Shown one piece after another: positions 16,662-26,949 of a stretch of 64,000 nucleotides of DNA. This DNA is from Leptospira wolffii serovar Khorat str. Khorat-H2 (GTDB lineage: Bacteria; Spirochaetota; Leptospiria; Leptospirales; Leptospiraceae). Both the position numbers and the translations under genes were made by a program. The notes under the pieces are model-generated. The model worked only from the letters and a program-made list of their open reading frames with translations, ran no database searches and was not told the DNA's origin. Location of the stretch: NCBI RefSeq assembly GCF_000306115.2, contig NZ_AKWX02000020.1, positions 124,001-188,000 on the forward strand, given 5' to 3'. Within the stretch, counting starts at the first letter, position 1; every line of letters begins with the position of its first letter.

Positions 16662-19199
16662 TTAAACTAAAGCCGGCTCTTCGGACCTTTCCGGATTATT
16701 GGGAGAATTATCTCCTCCGGATGAATCCGCAGGCTTGTAGTCCGTCCAAGCTTCTTCGGTGAAGTCCAGTTTTCCTTCTTTGAAGGCAACGGTAATCTTC
16801 GTAGGCTCTTTGTAAGCGCCTTTGAGAGTTTGAACGGCCATATAATCCTCCAAATCTCTTTGGAAGACCCGGCGGAGAGGACGGGCACCGAATTTCTCGT
16901 CGTAACCGACGTCCATAAAGTGGTCCTTCGCCTCCTGAGTAAGCTCGATCTTGATCTTTTTGTCCAGCAATCTCTTGTTGGTGTCCTTGATCATGATGTC
17001 CATGATACCCATGAGTTCTTCTTTCCGCAGAGGCTTGAAGTATACCACTTCGTCCACACGGTTCAAGAATTCAGGGTTAAAATGTTTCTTCAATTGCTCC
17101 CTGGCTTGGTCGGACTTGTATTTGTCCTCTTCGCCGGAGCGATCTTCGAATCCCAATCTTACGGAGCTGGAGATTTCCTTGGCGCCGATATTGGAAGTCA
17201 TGATGATGATCGCATCGCGGAAATTGACCTTACGACCTTTGGTATCGGTCAAGTTTCCTTCTTCCATTACTTGGAGAAGAATATTGAAGATATCGTGATG
17301 AGCCTTCTCGATCTCGTCCAGAAGAATGATCGAATACGGTTTCTTACGCACGAACTCGGTCAGTTGTCCGCCATCATCGTAACCCACATAACCAGGAGGA
17401 GCCCCGATCAAACGGCTAACCGCATGCGGTTCCATATATTCGGACATATCCACGCGCAACATTGCGTCTTGGTCTCCGAATAGGAATTCTGCAAGAGCCT
17501 TGGCCAACTCGGTTTTTCCTACTCCCGTAGGTCCGAGGAAGATGAAGGATCCAGTAGGTCTTCTTTCCGCCTTGAAACCGGTTCTCGCTCTACGAACGGA
17601 TTTCGCGATTTTTTCGATCGCTTCGTCCTGACCTACGACTCTCAACTTGAGTTCTTCTTCGAGTTTCAGAAGTCTTACGGACTCGTTCTCTTCCATTCTG
17701 TTCAAAGGAATTCCGGTCCACTGGGAAACAACGGAAAGAATATCGTCTTCGTCGATGGAGACAGCGTAGTCGTCCAACTTCTCCTGCCAAGAACGGATTT
17801 TCTCTTCGAGTACTTGCTTCTTGCGATTGACCTCGTCCCTGACTCCCGCAGCTTTCTCGTATTCCTGAGAACGAACCAGGTCCTCTTTCTTCTGAGAAAG
17901 GGATTTGATTTCTTCTTCTAGATCTTTTACCGCCTGAGGACGAGCGCAATTCGCGAGTCTCGCTTTTGCTCCCGCCTCGTCGATGATATCGATAGCCTTA
18001 TCCGGTAGATATCTTTCATTGATATATCTATGGGATAATTTAACCGCCTGCTCCAAAGCTCTTTCCGAGTAACGTACCTTGTGGTGCGCCTCGTACGCTT
18101 TTTTGAGTCCGGTAAGAATCAGGATCGCGTCGTCCACGGAAGGCTCGGCCACTTTAACGACTTGGAACCTTCTCTCTAAAGCGGAATCCCTTTCGATATA
18201 CTTACGGTATTCGGTGCTGGTTGTCGCTCCGATACATTGCAATTCTCCTCTTGCGAGTGCGGGCTTGAGAATATTGGCCGCATCCACGGCTCCTTCCGCA
18301 GCTCCCGCTCCGATCAGAGTGTGTAACTCGTCGATAAAGATGATGATATTATTGGAAGAAGAAATCTCTTTCATGATCTTCTTCAATCTTTCCTCGAACT
18401 CTCCGCGGTATTTGGTTCCTGCGATGAGGCTCGCCAAATCCAAAGAAAGAACGCGTTTATCGAATAAAAGGTCAGGCACATTCTTCTCCACGATTGCAAG
18501 AGCCAGGCCCTCTACGATCGCTGTTTTACCGACTCCGGATTCTCCCACTAAGACCGGATTGTTCTTGGTCTTGCGGGAAAGAATTTGGATCACCCTTTGG
18601 ATCTCGTTGGATCTTCCTACAACGGGATCCAGCTTCTTGTCTCTGGCTAATTGAGTAAGATCTCTTGCGAACTCGTCCAGGATAGGAGTCTTGGTTTTTT
18701 CCGCGCGAGGGGTTCCCGGTTGTGTGGAAGGTTGGCTAGAAACTCCGACGGTGCTAGTAGGTGGAGCTCCGAGTAGTCTCAGGATTTCTCCCTTGATAAC
18801 GTTATAGTTCACGCTGAAGGAATAAAGAGCTCCGCCAGCGATATTGTTATTATCCCGCAGCAATGCGAGAAGGATATGCTCCGTTCCCACATAATTGTGT
18901 TTGAGTCTCTTGGCTTCCTCTTTAGAAAGCTCGATAATCTTTTGATAGCGATCCTGGCCTTGCGCCATATCCATCAACAGAGTTCCGGAGTTCTCGCGGG
19001 TTCTCCTTTCCACTTCTTTGCGAAGTTCGTTCAGATTGATGTTTAGATTGTTTAATATTTTTATCGCGACCGAATCTTCTTCCTTAAGCAGACCCAATAA
19101 GATATGCTCAGGGCCTATAAATTCGCTACCAAGACGTTTTGCTTCGTCCTGCGCGATCTCGTTGATTACTCGTTTTGCTCTTTTAGTAAATTCCAACAT
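16662..19199 (-). CDS. clpC: ATP-dependent Clp protease ATP-binding subunit ClpC
   Basis: An 845-residue Hsp100 unfoldase. It has two N-terminal Clp repeats ([20 protein letters not shown] and [19 protein letters not shown]), a first AAA+ domain with Walker [14 protein letters not shown] and Walker [10 protein letters not shown], a UVR-like middle coiled coil ([20 protein letters not shown]), and a second AAA+ domain with [16 protein letters not shown]. The short middle domain and the N-domain type fit ClpC, not ClpB. It feeds substrates to ClpP. In Firmicutes, ClpC works with McsA and McsB, and a McsA/McsB-like fused gene lies directly upstream here. The ATG at 19199 has an AAAGGG SD. Confidence 0.96.
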   Translation of the reverse strand: MLEFTKRAKRVINEIAQDEAKRLGSEFIGPEHILLGLLKEEDSVAIKILNNLNINLNELRKEVERRTRENSGTLLMDMAQGQDRYQKIIELSKEEAKRLKHNYVGTEHILLALLRDNNNIAGGALYSFSVNYNVIKGEILRLLGAPPTSTVGVSSQPSTQPGTPRAEKTKTPILDEFARDLTQLARDKKLDPVVGRSNEIQRVIQILSRKTKNNPVLVGESGVGKTAIVEGLALAIVEKNVPDLLFDKRVLSLDLASLIAGTKYRGEFEERLKKIMKEISSSNNIIIFIDELHTLIGAGAAEGAVDAANILKPALARGELQCIGATTSTEYRKYIERDSALERRFQVVKVAEPSVDDAILILTGLKKAYEAHHKVRYSERALEQAVKLSHRYINERYLPDKAIDIIDEAGAKARLANCARPQAVKDLEEEIKSLSQKKEDLVRSQEYEKAAGVRDEVNRKKQVLEEKIRSWQEKLDDYAVSIDEDDILSVVSQWTGIPLNRMEENESVRLLKLEEELKLRVVGQDEAIEKIAKSVRRARTGFKAERRPTGSFIFLGPTGVGKTELAKALAEFLFGDQDAMLRVDMSEYMEPHAVSRLIGAPPGYVGYDDGGQLTEFVRKKPYSIILLDEIEKAHHDIFNILLQVMEEGNLTDTKGRKVNFRDAIIIMTSNIGAKEISSSVRLGFEDRSGEEDKYKSDQAREQLKKHFNPEFLNRVDEVVYFKPLRKEELMGIMDIMIKDTNKRLLDKKIKIELTQEAKDHFMDVGYDEKFGARPLRRVFQRDLEDYMAVQTLKGAYKEPTKITVAFKEGKLDFTEEAWTDYKPADSSGGDNSPNNPERSEEPALV

Positions 19200-19314
19200 G
19201 TGCTCGCCCTTTCCCGCGCTGGGTTCTGTAGGTTAGACTGGTTTCGCTTCCATTTTCCAACTAGGAACGGAATCCGTCCTTAAGGAATATATCGGATCGG
19301 ATAATCAAAAAGGA

Positions 19315-20133
19315 TTACAGGGCAAATGTGGCTTTTGGCCCTTCTTTTCCAGCAATTACCAATAAGGCTAAATAGGAAACCAAATTGAAAAAGGAATTTT
19401 TTCGATTTCGTCCAAAATTTTTCCGGAAAAAGACCAATCTATCTTTCCGTTCCTCCCGATAGAATCCCCAATCCGTAGGTAATCGGAATCCTACCAGATC
19501 GCCGTTTTCGGCGAGAGAAGCCGGAAGCGAAACGGAGAGTTTATCCCCTTGGTCCGAATTCGTAGGGCAGGAAGTCACGAATCCGATTCCCTCTAGAAAA
19601 TCGAAACGCTCCTTTTCCCAGAATTTTTCCAGAAAGTCGGATTCCAAAACCGTATTCAGTTCGGAAAGCGAGTCCGTCACATATTCCCAGCGAATATGAT
19701 CTTCGTCTCCCGCTAAGAGAGTCCCGGAATTCCAGGGAATTCTCTCCCGAAAGTCGAGCTTCTCCCCTTTTTTTTCCTCATCCCGGTATTCCTGCTCCCC
19801 TTCTCCGGTAATCGTAGACAGGAAACGGTCCGTTTTTCCGGATTTTCTAGGATAGATGGAATTCTTAGGATTTCGAGCGACCCTGTATCTGTAAGTGAAG
19901 GGCAAACGATACGAATCTATCTTTTGCAAACCGATTTCCAAGGGAAGAGAAGAGAATCGCTTCCAGAGATCTTTTTGGGGAAATAGATCCGTAGGTTCCC
20001 ACTGCATGGGGGCGGGTCCCGGAATGAATTGGGAAAATTCTTCTCCGAAGACGGTAACGCAATAAGCGCAACCGATTCTACCATGGGTTTTCCATTCGGC
20101 TCGGGAAACTCCGCAATAGATACAACCGTCCAT
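19315..20133 (-). CDS. Fused McsA/McsB-like protein with degenerate arginine-kinase motifs
   Basis: A 272-residue protein upstream of clpC. The N terminus has a CxxC...CxxC zinc site (Cys4, 7, 22, 25; CIYCGVSRAEWKTHGRIGC) that resembles the second zinc finger of McsA. The rest matches scattered landmarks of the McsB ATP:guanido phosphotransferase fold: YRYRVARNP near 81-89 (cf. SSRIRLARN), GDEDHIR at 142-148 (cf. NEEDHLR) and GFVTSCPTN at 184-192 with the family cysteine. The McsB arginine after the CPTN loop (GTGLRAS) is replaced by QGDKLS, and the C-terminal McsB half is shortened. I infer a regulatory or weakly active relative, not a standard kinase. It follows lolD by nine bases. Confidence 0.72.
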   Translation of the reverse strand: MDGCIYCGVSRAEWKTHGRIGCAYCVTVFGEEFSQFIPGPAPMQWEPTDLFPQKDLWKRFSSLPLEIGLQKIDSYRLPFTYRYRVARNPKNSIYPRKSGKTDRFLSTITGEGEQEYRDEEKKGEKLDFRERIPWNSGTLLAGDEDHIRWEYVTDSLSELNTVLESDFLEKFWEKERFDFLEGIGFVTSCPTNSDQGDKLSVSLPASLAENGDLVGFRLPTDWGFYREERKDRLVFFRKNFGRNRKNSFFNLVSYLALLVIAGKEGPKATFAL

Positions 20134-20142
20134 GGAAAAACA

Positions 20143-20835
20143 TTATACCGTCTGTGGTTGGATCGCGGGTCGCAATTTTCCTTGGAAAATCTGATTTCTT
20201 TTATGAGCCAGGGCCGCGAGTTCCATATCGTGGGTCACTAGAATCAGACTGAATCTTAGATCTTTTTGGAGTTCCTGGATGAGATTCATGAGATTCCTGG
20301 AATTTTCCCTGTCCAGATTTCCTGTCGGCTCATCTGCAAGAATGAGACGTTTTCCTGCGACTAGGGCTCTTGCGACTCCCACTCTTGCGCTTTCTCCTCC
20401 GGATAATTGGGAAGGAAAACTCTCGAAGCGATCCTTGAGTCCTACTTTCTCCAACATGGACATGGCTTCCTCTCTGGCCTTGTTCGGAGCGTATCCGCGA
20501 ATCAGAAGAGGAATGGAAACATTTTCCAAAGCGGAGAAATCAGGAAGAAGAAGATGGTGTTGGAAGATAAACGCGATTTTCTCCGCCCGGAAATTCTCCT
20601 TACCCTTTTCGTCCAACTCGTTTAGATTGATCCCGCAAACTTCCACTTCTCCGGAATCGAATCCGTCCATGGCGCCTAGAATATTGAGAAGAGTGGATTT
20701 TCCGATCCCGGATTTTCCTTCAATGGAGAAGATTTCACCTTCTTCCACGTCCATATCCAATCCGTCCAGAACGGAGAATTCCTTTTCTAGGATATGATAT
20801 TTTTTAACCAGATTTCTGATTTTTATAATAGCCAC
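20143..20835 (-). CDS. lolD: Lipoprotein-release ABC transporter ATPase, LolD-like
   Basis: A 230-residue ABC ATPase of the MacB/LolD class. Walker A is [15 protein letters not shown], the signature is [15 protein letters not shown], Walker B is [13 protein letters not shown], and the switch histidine is in [10 protein letters not shown]. The NLD after Walker B and the Q-loop segment [19 protein letters not shown] are typical of lipoprotein or MacB-type exporters. The upstream gene (one base gap) is a LolC/E permease, so the pair should form the inner-membrane complex that releases lipoproteins to a carrier. Leptospira is lipoprotein-rich, which fits. The exact family member (LolD versus a MacB-like homologue) is not certain. 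Confidence 0.88.
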   Translation of the reverse strand: MAIIKIRNLVKKYHILEKEFSVLDGLDMDVEEGEIFSIEGKSGIGKSTLLNILGAMDGFDSGEVEVCGINLNELDEKGKENFRAEKIAFIFQHHLLLPDFSALENVSIPLLIRGYAPNKAREEAMSMLEKVGLKDRFESFPSQLSGGESARVGVARALVAGKRLILADEPTGNLDRENSRNLMNLIQELQKDLRFSLILVTHDMELAALAHKRNQIFQGKLRPAIQPQTV

Positions 20836-20836
20836 G

Positions 20837-22219
20837 TTAGTCGTTCCTTATCGTATCCACAGGATTCAGGCTCGCGGCCCATCTTGCGGGAAAATATCCC
20901 GCGATCCCGGACAGAATCGTTGCGGCAGTAGTCACCATAAAGATGAACGCTATATTGATATCCACAGGCAATTTATCGAAATAATAGATTCTCTTAGGGA
21001 CCAACTCCACGGGAGTCCAATCCTTATCCATGAGAGTCCAAAGTCCCGGCCCCAAGGAATTGCAAACTTCCTCGATTGCTCCGATGATGCTCTCCAAGGA
21101 ATTGGCGAGAAAGATCCCGGTCACCCCGCCGGTCAGCGAAGCAAGAATCCCCACAAGCATCGCGTTCATGGTAAAGATAAGAAGAATGTCGGAGGAAGGA
21201 ATTCCCAGCGCTTTAAGTACTCCGATGGACTTACGTTTGGCTCTCACGAGAGAATAAACCGAAGCTACCATGCCCAGAGCGGCGAGAATGATGAATAAGA
21301 ATACGATGATGGAAATAATCGTTTTTTCCAATCTAAGCGCGGCCAATAGATTTTCCTGCTCCTCCGCGATCGTGCGGACCGAAAGGGAAGAAGAAGACTC
21401 CACCGCATTTTCGAATTCCGCCTCGCTGAAGAGTCGATGCAGTTTTCTTTTACAGAAACTCAGATCGTCGAGAGACTTAACCTTGATCGTGATCTGATTC
21501 ACTGAGTTGCGCATTTTAAAAAACTTTTGAGCGGTCGGCAAGGCCATATACACGAAGCTGGAATCGAACTTATAGTTTCCGGTCTTGAAGAATCCGGAGA
21601 CTCGGAAATTCTCCACGCTGACCTCGACTCCTTTGCCTAAGGAAAACCTTCCGCCCGGAACCGCTAATGTGAGCTGCTTACCTAGTCCGAAATTGTAAAG
21701 GCCTTCCATCTCCTTTCCGAGAATGATGAAATTTTCCCGGTTCATCTGGCCGAGCTCGTCCCGATTATAATGGACCACCCTCGGGAAATTATGCAGTTTA
21801 TTGGCAAGCAGATCGTCCACGCTAGGGACCGGAACAGCCTTGATGAGAACGGGGTAGAAGATATTGTATTTCTGGATCAGACCGTGACTCTGGATCCCTC
21901 CCTCTACCGCGATGATACGTTCATTCAACTCGGGAGTCTTATGGATGAATTCGATGATTTTTTCGTAGTCTCGGATCTCTCCGCCGTTGGAGCTACTCTC
22001 GATCGTGATATGTTCTCCGCCTTGCCAAAGGGATTCCTTCAATTGTCTCTGGAATCCGTTGAAAATCGAAAGCACTACGATGAGCAAAGATACACCCACC
22101 GCCATTACCACGAAAGAAACCCTGGATTTTAGGGAAAGTAGGCCGGTAACTCGAGAACCGCGAATATAACGGGAGGTAAGAAGAAGGATTAAAGGGAATC
22201 GTTTAACGAGGAAGTTCAT
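20837..22219 (-). CDS. Lipoprotein-release ABC transporter permease, LolC/E-like
   Basis: About 460 residues from ATG 22219; a longer frame starts at a TTG at 22252. The N-terminal region [20 protein letters not shown], followed by the first helix [20 protein letters not shown], is the LolC/E hallmark. A large periplasmic domain follows, then three C-terminal helices ([41 protein letters not shown] and [18 protein letters not shown]) ending in [18 protein letters not shown]. The AAxxNPxxxLR-type tail is shared by FtsX-superfamily permeases. It pairs with the lolD-like ATPase one base downstream. A single LolC/E gene suggests a LolF-style homodimer, but another permease could lie elsewhere. 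Confidence 0.9.
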   Translation of the reverse strand: MNFLVKRFPLILLLTSRYIRGSRVTGLLSLKSRVSFVVMAVGVSLLIVVLSIFNGFQRQLKESLWQGGEHITIESSSNGGEIRDYEKIIEFIHKTPELNERIIAVEGGIQSHGLIQKYNIFYPVLIKAVPVPSVDDLLANKLHNFPRVVHYNRDELGQMNRENFIILGKEMEGLYNFGLGKQLTLAVPGGRFSLGKGVEVSVENFRVSGFFKTGNYKFDSSFVYMALPTAQKFFKMRNSVNQITIKVKSLDDLSFCKRKLHRLFSEAEFENAVESSSSLSVRTIAEEQENLLAALRLEKTIISIIVFLFIILAALGMVASVYSLVRAKRKSIGVLKALGIPSSDILLIFTMNAMLVGILASLTGGVTGIFLANSLESIIGAIEEVCNSLGPGLWTLMDKDWTPVELVPKRIYYFDKLPVDINIAFIFMVTTAATILSGIAGYFPARWAASLNPVDTIRND

Positions 22220-22355
22220 TCTTAAAGCGGGCGAAATTAAACATCTCCGCAAATTTCCTTAGTTTGACAATTATAAGATTTCGACGCAGGATGTCAAAAA
22301 AAAGTCGATACTCTTTATACCATAACGTAGTATCGGTTTTTCCTTCAAAAATTAT

Positions 22356-23372
22356 ATGGCTGCCGACCAAGTTTATTCGCTTTTATTTCAATCTAGAGAC
22401 ACGAGCTCGTCTTTGTATATCCTATTCGGGGGGATCGTGGATCCGGCAGCGAGCCGAATCGATCGATTCGAGGTAGTTGCGGTCGGAAACAGCGAATTGA
22501 TAAATATCCCTCTGTCCGGAACCACCTTTAAGGACGTGGGTAATATCTGCCAAAAGATAAAATACGAAGGAAAGCAGCTTAAGAATCTCACGAACAAACT
22601 CCAAGAACTCTTCCAAACCAGCGGACGTTCCGACGACTTCATGGAGCAGTTGATCCATTATATCAATAAGAGAGAAGACGAGAAGATCCGATACCTGATC
22701 AACCAAATCGGAAACCAAGCCATGGGAAATTCCAAACCGGATATCCAACTTTGGTACGGATTGATCGATCGAAGCAAGATAGACGAGGTCGGAACTTCCC
22801 GTCAATCCATCGAAACTCTGGAGCAGGAAGAGACAAGTCCTGAAATCTCATCGGAAGAAAGCGCCCCCGTTATTCCTATAGGCGGCCCGCCCACCGGAAT
22901 CGACGCTTCCATTCCCGCAAATGCTACCAGAGTACAATTCAAATTCATTCTTTCTCCCGTCTCCGGAATTCCGGTGAATCAATTGAGACCCGGTGATCAG
23001 ATCGTGGTACAACTCATCGGAAACGATCCCACCACCATGGGGATCATAGACGGAATGAAATTGAAGACGGAAGACGGAACCATTAAGCCCGTACCGGCGA
23101 CCGTAGTTGCTACGGAAAATAAAGGCGTGGAAAACGAAACCATCGTTAAAATCGGAACGGATGTCTTCGGAAAAATCTACGAAGAAGAGAATTCTGTAAA
23201 AGTAAGACCTTATACTGGTGAAAAACCGATTTCCCGATCCGGCGGAGGTTCTACTTCGTCGGTTTCCTCAGCTTCCATGGAAGCGGGAGAATCCAGTCTT
23301 CTTCTAACCGTGTTGATCGCTTTAGGAGTGGTCGGAATCGGAATGGTCGCCGTTTTCGTCTTTCTTTTCTGA
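22356..23372 (+). CDS. Tail-anchored protein of unknown function
   Basis: A 338-residue protein with no signal peptide and one C-terminal hydrophobic helix (LLLTVLIALGVVGIGMVAVFVFLF) that would anchor it with its bulk in the cytoplasm. Residues 1-150 are mixed alpha/beta and contain a coiled segment (KYEGKQLKNLTNKLQELF). A linker rich in Glu and Ser precedes a beta-rich domain (ATRVQFKFILSPVSGIPVNQ, LRPGDQIVVQLIGND) and a Gly/Ser run before the helix. I do not recognise a family. It is likely the first gene of a pair with the polytopic protein 59 bases downstream. The gene is divergent from the lolC/E gene. Confidence 0.78.
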   Translation: MAADQVYSLLFQSRDTSSSLYILFGGIVDPAASRIDRFEVVAVGNSELINIPLSGTTFKDVGNICQKIKYEGKQLKNLTNKLQELFQTSGRSDDFMEQLIHYINKREDEKIRYLINQIGNQAMGNSKPDIQLWYGLIDRSKIDEVGTSRQSIETLEQEETSPEISSEESAPVIPIGGPPTGIDASIPANATRVQFKFILSPVSGIPVNQLRPGDQIVVQLIGNDPTTMGIIDGMKLKTEDGTIKPVPATVVATENKGVENETIVKIGTDVFGKIYEEENSVKVRPYTGEKPISRSGGGSTSSVSSASMEAGESSLLLTVLIALGVVGIGMVAVFVFLF

Positions 23373-23431
23373 ACTTTTTGGATAGTTGGAATCCAAAAGA
23401 GAAAAATCCTGGCCTTTATCGATAACATAGC

Positions 23432-24472
23432 ATGAAAACGAATTCGAAATTAATCATCGCATATATTATTCCTTTCTTTCTTTTTTTGATCAGCGTTTTC
23501 CAACTCATCCTACAACCCACGTTTCTGGATGCGAACGATACATCCACTATGGAAGCTCTTCTTGACGGAACCGGAAAGGAACCGGCCAGCGGATTCTATT
23601 TCCAAGGGGGAGCTATTTCCCAGTTGCTGCTTACCCAGAAAGTCTTAGCAGAAATAGAAGATCCCGATCTTCCCAACGATTCCCAACCGGAAGATACTAA
23701 GGACAGGTTAGGAAGAGTATTGATCGGGCAAAAATTGCAGATCTTCTTTTACGTTTTTCTCGCAATCCTTTCCTGCACTTCCTTTCTTTCCTTATATTTT
23801 AGGGCATTCTTCTTCGCATTTTTGAATCGGGTGCTGTATGCCCTCGGAATCGCATATGCGATTTCTGTAATGCCAACCCTTCTTGCGGCGGCGATAAGGA
23901 ATCCTCAGACAGCCATTTGGGCCCTGCCTATCCTACTCTTTTCCTTCGGGTGGGTGATCGGCCTCCTGTATTTATTCATCATCATAGGCAGAACTTTCGG
24001 CAAGAAAACGGCCGACCGTTTCTCCTCCCTGCGAAATCTTCGGGAAGACGAGGCGGAATTCAGACCTGGATCCAAAGCGAACGATTCCTGGTGGCATCCT
24101 TTTTTACATTTCTTAGGGATCGTAGGCCTCGGGACCCTAATCGGAAACTTGATCTATATCCCTCTTTTCGTGATCCAAAAGAATTATACCGATCAGTTCG
24201 GAATCCTTCTGATTCTCTCCATCATTCTTCTATCTGTATTCTATATTAAGAATTACCTAAAGTTCGGAAAAAGCGCGGAATTGGGAAAATACCAGAATCT
24301 CGCGTTGGGAGTCAGCTATCTCCAGCTTAGATTGATCCGGATCGTATTAATGATCCTTTTAGTTCTAAGCCTTGTGATCGTTTTCGTGGTCTTTTTATTG
24401 GGACTGCTGGAAATCGATTTCGGAATCTTAGAATCCTTGTTTCCACTTATCAATAGCGGACAGAACCTCTAA
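23432..24472 (+). CDS. Polytopic membrane protein of unknown function
   Basis: A 346-residue protein with about seven hydrophobic helices: near 8-28 (IIAYIIPFFLFLISVFQLIL), around 103-150 (FFYVFLAILSCTSFLSLYF and AFFFAFLNRVLYALGIAYA), 165-190 (ALPILLFSFGWVIGLLYLFII), 225-250, 260-282 and 310-335. A loop of about 75 residues between the first two helices is probably extracytoplasmic. No transporter or enzyme motif is visible. It follows the tail-anchored gene closely and overlaps the convergent small membrane gene by 45 bases. The function is unknown. Confidence 0.75.
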   Translation: MKTNSKLIIAYIIPFFLFLISVFQLILQPTFLDANDTSTMEALLDGTGKEPASGFYFQGGAISQLLLTQKVLAEIEDPDLPNDSQPEDTKDRLGRVLIGQKLQIFFYVFLAILSCTSFLSLYFRAFFFAFLNRVLYALGIAYAISVMPTLLAAAIRNPQTAIWALPILLFSFGWVIGLLYLFIIIGRTFGKKTADRFSSLRNLREDEAEFRPGSKANDSWWHPFLHFLGIVGLGTLIGNLIYIPLFVIQKNYTDQFGILLILSIILLSVFYIKNYLKFGKSAELGKYQNLALGVSYLQLRLIRIVLMILLVLSLVIVFVVFLLGLLEIDFGILESLFPLINSGQNL

Positions 24473-24709
24473 GGCGTTCTTCCCGATCCAATAACAGATC
24501 AACACGTGCGAGAATGCGAGTACTGCGTAGGAATATCTATGCAGTACCCTTCTGAACGCAGTATAGATTCCCAAATGAGTGATCAGAATGGAAAGCAATA
24601 GTCCTTCTTCCGCGTAATGTGTAAGAGTCAGATAAAAACTTACGTAGAAGGTGAGTAGAATGAAAGACCAGCTTAGAATTCTTTCCAAGCGAGAATTCTG
24701 AAATTCCAA
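24428..24709 (-). CDS. Small three-helix membrane protein
   Basis: A 93-residue protein made almost entirely of hydrophobic segments (ILSWSFILLTFYVSFYLTL, LLLSILITHLGIYTAF, SYAVLAFSHVLICYWIG). It starts nine bases after the MORN-like lipoprotein gene ends on the same strand, which supports it being a real last gene of that operon. Its 3' end overlaps the convergent polytopic protein gene by 45 bases. No family is recognised. Confidence 0.6.
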   Translation of the reverse strand: MEFQNSRLERILSWSFILLTFYVSFYLTLTHYAEEGLLLSILITHLGIYTAFRRVLHRYSYAVLAFSHVLICYWIGKNALEVLSAIDKWKQGF

Positions 24710-24718
24710 TCTCTTATC

Positions 24719-25402
24719 TCATCCGCAATGAGCGCCGGAAGAATCCGTTTCGCAGAGTTTTTTTCCGTTCGGAGAATACACGGTTCTAGAAAGAAACTTT
24801 CCTTGGTCGTCGAAGACTTCCACGGATTCCGTTTCCCGGTTCGGAAAATAATAGAACCAAGTTCTGATCTTGTTTCCTTTGGAATAATATCCGGAGTATT
24901 CCAATTCTCCGTCTTTGAAGAACTTTTGCCAAAAATCGGATTTCAATCCGCTCTTATAATTGCCTTTTATTTCCAAGGTTCCGTCGGAGTAGTATCTTTC
25001 GTAGGTACCTTCTTCGTTTCCCTCGTCTCCGTTGAACACTGCGGAAGGATCTCTTTCGCCTGTCCCGAACTTTTGACGGATATAGACCTTGCCGTTGGGG
25101 AAATACCAGATCCATTCCCCCACTTTTTGTCCGTGCTCGTATTTTCCCTGCGAAGCCAATCCGTCCTCGGAACGTAGATAGGTCTTACAAAGTCCGTGAT
25201 ATACTTTTGCCCCGTCCAAAGGACATTCCGAATATAACTTTCCATTTTCATAATATATCTTGGAGACCGAAGCCTCTTCCGATACGTATGCGTTCATATT
25301 CTTATCGTATTTAGCGCTTTCAGGAAGACCGGAAGGGCGATCCGACTTGTCGCAGGAGAATAGGATGGAATATAGAAAGATAATTAGAAGAATTTTCTTC
25401 AT
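24719..25402 (-). CDS. MORN/YwqK-like repeat lipoprotein
   Basis: A 227-residue protein with a short signal and lipobox (IFLYSILFSC, Cys17). The body has about six MORN-type repeats of the form YYxNGKxYxEGxYxxGxKxGxWxYYFPNGK, seen in YYENGKLYSEC, GKYEHGQKVGEWIWYFPNGK, YYSDGTLEIKGNYKSGLKSD and FFKDGELEYSGYYSKGNKI. Databases often name such proteins 'YwqK antitoxin', but nothing here supports a toxin partner. It is probably a periplasmic beta-sheet scaffold on a lipid anchor. The ATG overlaps the stop of the upstream gene (TGATG), so the two are translationally coupled. Confidence 0.85.
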   Translation of the reverse strand: MKKILLIIFLYSILFSCDKSDRPSGLPESAKYDKNMNAYVSEEASVSKIYYENGKLYSECPLDGAKVYHGLCKTYLRSEDGLASQGKYEHGQKVGEWIWYFPNGKVYIRQKFGTGERDPSAVFNGDEGNEEGTYERYYSDGTLEIKGNYKSGLKSDFWQKFFKDGELEYSGYYSKGNKIRTWFYYFPNRETESVEVFDDQGKFLSRTVYSPNGKKLCETDSSGAHCG

Positions 25403-26088
25403 CAGTCGATGGTGAACTTCTTAGTAACGAGCACTTCGTCGTCCTCGTTCTTAATCTCGACCTCGTAAGTTCCCTCGTCGTCGAAGAAGGAATCGTCGTA
25501 ATAAGTCTGCCATTTTTCGATCCTGCGTTTGGATTCCTTTTCCTGAACGCTGATCTCTGCTTTATTATCGTCGGTCTTGTAAATGGTCAGTTTGAGTTTA
25601 TCGGGTGAAAACCAACCGCCTCTTTTGTAATAGATGAAAAATTCCTGACCGTGGGCAAAATGGTATTCCTTCTCGGAACTCATGCTTGAAACCTTTTCCG
25701 GACTCATTTTTTCCACGTCCATATAGATCTCATGCTTGGAAGGCCAAATCCACCAAACTAGCAGAACGAAAAGAACTACCCCGAAAATTCGGATCCACTT
25801 TTTATTCCCGTTGGACTCCCGAAGTCCGTTTTGGGTGTATTCTTCTATCCTCATACTGTTGTGTACCTTGAAGAGGGGCTCTTTTTTGGGCAATTGTTTT
25901 TCCCCCTCGGAAGCGGGAGAAGGTTCCGCAACGTTCCTTCTAGGCTCCGACGGTCGATTCTCCCGAAGGGAAGGCTCCTCACGAACCGGCTCTTTGCTTT
26001 TGGAAACTTCTCCGCTCAGACTTTTTCGGACCGCATCTCCGGCCGCTTTTTTTAGGAGTTCTTTTTTGGAATCCGACTTCTTAGCCAA
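25402..26088 (-). CDS. Single-pass membrane protein with charged cytoplasmic tail
   Basis: A 228-residue protein with a long, low-complexity Lys/Glu/Pro/Ser-rich N terminus (about 95 residues, cytoplasmic), one transmembrane helix ([17 protein letters not shown]) and a beta-rich extracytoplasmic domain. The start is TTG at 26088, eight bases inside the parA gene, with GAGG nine bases upstream. Coupling to a ParA-type ATPase could mean that the ATPase is recruited or positioned by this membrane protein, but that is inference. The downstream gene is a lipoprotein, giving an operon ParA / membrane protein / lipoprotein / small membrane protein. No family is recognised. Confidence 0.72.
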   Translation of the reverse strand: MAKKSDSKKELLKKAAGDAVRKSLSGEVSKSKEPVREEPSLRENRPSEPRRNVAEPSPASEGEKQLPKKEPLFKVHNSMRIEEYTQNGLRESNGNKKWIRIFGVVLFVLLVWWIWPSKHEIYMDVEKMSPEKVSSMSSEKEYHFAHGQEFFIYYKRGGWFSPDKLKLTIYKTDDNKAEISVQEKESKRRIEKWQTYYDDSFFDDEGTYEVEIKNEDDEVLVTKKFTID

Positions 26089-26836
26089 GAGAGAATACCT
26101 CTTCCGTGAATTGAGAATAAGCCTTGGCTGCCTTATTTTTAGGTTGGTATTCGAATAGAGATCGATTCAAAAGATGAGCTTCTTCCACAGCCACAGACGG
26201 GGGAATCTTTGCCTCGAACAAGGAGAGATGTTCGCGGATCATAGGAACCACAGTTTGAGACATCGTCGTCCTTGCCTGGAAAAGTGTCAATAGGGCTCCC
26301 AGAATCTTAAACTCCGAATTGAAACGTTTTACTATATTCGATTTCGCTTCCAAGATCGCTTCGATTCCGTCCAAAGAGAATTTGGAAACTTGTAGAGGTA
26401 CGATGAGTCCGGTGGCTGCGACGAAGGCGTTCATTGTGATCGAAGAAAGACTGGGAGGACAATCGATCACGACCCAATTGTAAGTTTCCGACTCTTTTTC
26501 CAAGGCTTCTTTGAGTAGGAAGAATCCGTCCAATTTTCCGGAGAGAAGAATGTCAATTTGGGAGAGTCGGGAAGATGCGGGCAAAAGACTTAATCCTTCG
26601 ATCCGAGTAGGTATCACGATTTCTCGGACGGGAACCTTCTCGCTGAAAATCAAAAAGGAGTCCTTTTGCTTATCTGCGGAATACTCCGGAAAGACGGATG
26701 TGGCGTTATTCTGAGCGTCCAAATCCACGAGCAGAACTCTTTCGCCCTTTTGGGCCAGACCGACCGCCAAGTGAACCGATGTGGTGGTTTTTCCGACCCC
26801 TCCTTTCTGATTCGCGATGCAAAGAGTGTGTTTCAT
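26081..26836 (-). CDS. ParA/Soj-family ATPase
   Basis: A 251-residue deviant-Walker ATPase. Seen: [19 protein letters not shown] with the signature lysine, the switch aspartate in [12 protein letters not shown], and Walker [18 protein letters not shown]; the C-terminal helix ends in [10 protein letters not shown]. Such ATPases move chromosomes, plasmids or protein complexes over the nucleoid. The expected ParB is not adjacent and no parS-like motif was recognised, while membrane protein and lipoprotein genes follow in the same operon. This favours an orphan ParA that positions a membrane complex over the main chromosome partition gene, but I cannot exclude the latter. Confidence 0.88.
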   Translation of the reverse strand: MKHTLCIANQKGGVGKTTTSVHLAVGLAQKGERVLLVDLDAQNNATSVFPEYSADKQKDSFLIFSEKVPVREIVIPTRIEGLSLLPASSRLSQIDILLSGKLDGFFLLKEALEKESETYNWVVIDCPPSLSSITMNAFVAATGLIVPLQVSKFSLDGIEAILEAKSNIVKRFNSEFKILGALLTLFQARTTMSQTVVPMIREHLSLFEAKIPPSVAVEEAHLLNRSLFEYQPKNKAAKAYSQFTEEVFSLG

Positions 26837-26949
26837 CCAAAAATCCGTTGCCCGTACTGGTCCGCTTCGGAGAATAACTCCATACGCCTCTAAAATTTCA
26901 AGGACAAGGAGAAAACTCCGTCCGGCAAAATAGAGGAAAGGGGTACCCA

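Noticed and set aside
16830..17483. 217-residue plus-strand frame opposite clpC
   Set aside because: Shadow of the clpC codon pattern on the other strand; no domain, and clpC is certain.
24719..25402. Calling the MORN-repeat lipoprotein a YwqK antitoxin
   Set aside because: The database name is not evidence; it has a lipobox and no toxin neighbour.
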